Made by a program: the position numbers and the translations under genes. Positions 5,375-5,948 of a stretch of 5,948 nt of DNA are shown here, in pieces; the stretch's first letter is position 1; each line of letters starts with the position of its first letter. The stretch comes from JBFKAV01 sp041621405 (GTDB lineage: Bacteria > Pseudomonadota > Alphaproteobacteria > Rhodobacterales > Rhodobacteraceae), in the NCBI GenBank assembly GCA_041621405.1, contig JBFKAV010000185.1, positions 1 to 5,948 of the forward strand, read 5' to 3'. The notes below the pieces were generated by a model that worked only from the letters and a program-made list of their open reading frames with translations, made no database searches and was not told the origin of the DNA.

Positions 5375-5948
5375 CCGCGCGCAAGGGCATTATCCTCGCC
5401 GGCGGCACCGGTTCGCGGCTCTGGCCGATCACGCTCGGCGTGTCGAAGCAGCTGCTGCCGGTCTATGACAAGCCGATGGTCTTCTACCCGCTCTCTGCGC
5501 TGATGCTGGCCGGGATCCGCGAGATCGCGGTGATCACCACGCCCGAGGACCAGCCACAGTTCCAGCGCCTGATGGGCGACGGCGCGCAATGGGGCCTCTC
5601 CTTCACCTGGATCGTGCAGCCGGCGCCCGAGGGCCTTGCCCAGGCCTACCTGCTCGCCGAGGCGTTCCTCGCGGGCGCCCCTTCGGCGATGGTGCTGGGC
5701 GACAACGTCTTTTTTGGCCACGGTCTGCCCGAACTCCTGGCCGAGGCCGATACGCGGAGCGAGGGCGGCACAGTCTTCGGCTACCGCGTGGCCGACCCCG
5801 AGCGCTATGGCGTGGTGGACATCGACGCGGACGGCCGGGTCCGCGCCATCGTCGAGAAACCCGAGCGCCCGCCCTCGCCCTTTGCCGTGACCGGGCTCTA
5901 CTTCCTCGACGGCTCCGCGCCCCGGCGCGCGGCGACGCTCCGCCCCTC
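5371..5948 (+). CDS. rfbA: Glucose-1-phosphate thymidylyltransferase, 3' end outside window
   Basis: RfbA/RmlA joins glucose-1-phosphate and dTTP to form dTDP-glucose and pyrophosphate, the committed first step of the pathway and usually feedback-inhibited by dTDP-rhamnose. The first 192 residues are present, about two thirds of the usual 290 or so; the frame is open at the window edge, so this is a boundary cut, not a truncation. The nucleotidyltransferase motif GGTGSRLWPIT (11-21) is followed by SKQLLPVYDKPM (25-36). PEGLAQA (86-92), Asp111 of LGDNVFFGHG (metal and nucleotide binding), RYGVV (145-149), EKP (162-164) and VTGLYF (173-178) are all as expected. The ATG overlaps the rfbD stop as ATGA, with GGAG at 5360-5363 seven bases upstream. 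It is the fourth gene of the rfb cluster although its enzyme acts first. Confidence 0.95.
   Translation, partial: MTARKGIILAGGTGSRLWPITLGVSKQLLPVYDKPMVFYPLSALMLAGIREIAVITTPEDQPQFQRLMGDGAQWGLSFTWIVQPAPEGLAQAYLLAEAFLAGAPSAMVLGDNVFFGHGLPELLAEADTRSEGGTVFGYRVADPERYGVVDIDADGRVRAIVEKPERPPSPFAVTGLYFLDGSAPRRAATLRP

Overview
The window looks like chromosomal DNA from a GC-rich alphaproteobacterium, most likely in or near the Rhodobacterales. This rests on base composition, codon choice and the feel of the protein sequences; no rRNA or other phylogenetic marker is present. It holds two unrelated gene blocks that diverge from a roughly 390-base intergenic region.

The left block (positions 33 to 2526, minus strand) is a carbohydrate-uptake module. 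A LacI-family regulator comes first, followed by a periplasmic substrate-binding protein of the SmoE/MtlE-like (sorbitol/mannitol) type. The permeases, ATPase and any catabolic dehydrogenases would be expected beyond the left edge. Two related LacI-type operators tie the pair together: a perfect 16-bp palindrome (TTTTACGCGCGTAAAA) upstream of the binding-protein gene, and an imperfect copy just upstream of the regulator itself. Next to the first operator are two further perfect 14-bp palindromes, so 1414-1457 is almost entirely palindromic.

The intergenic stretch (about 2527-2916) holds the second operator with the probable regulator promoter, a 9-bp-stem hairpin at 2632-2658, several short palindromes and repeats, and a minus-strand open frame ending at 2670 whose codon-position composition looks like a gene tail. 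That frame may be a gene remnant, but I do not recognise it.

The right block (2917 to the window end, plus strand) is the dTDP-L-rhamnose pathway in the order rfbC-rfbB-rfbD-rfbA (rmlCBDA). All three junctions are 4-base ATGA overlaps, so translation is probably coupled. RfbA makes dTDP-glucose from glucose-1-phosphate and dTTP, RfbB dehydrates it to the 4-keto-6-deoxy sugar, RfbC epimerises C3 and C5, and RfbD reduces the product to dTDP-L-rhamnose for surface polysaccharide. rfbA is cut by the right edge after 192 codons.

I found no RNA gene, CRISPR array, insertion sequence or clear mobile element, and no convincingly new system. The points most worth a second look are the palindrome cluster, the regulator's unusual hinge helix and the possible gene remnant.
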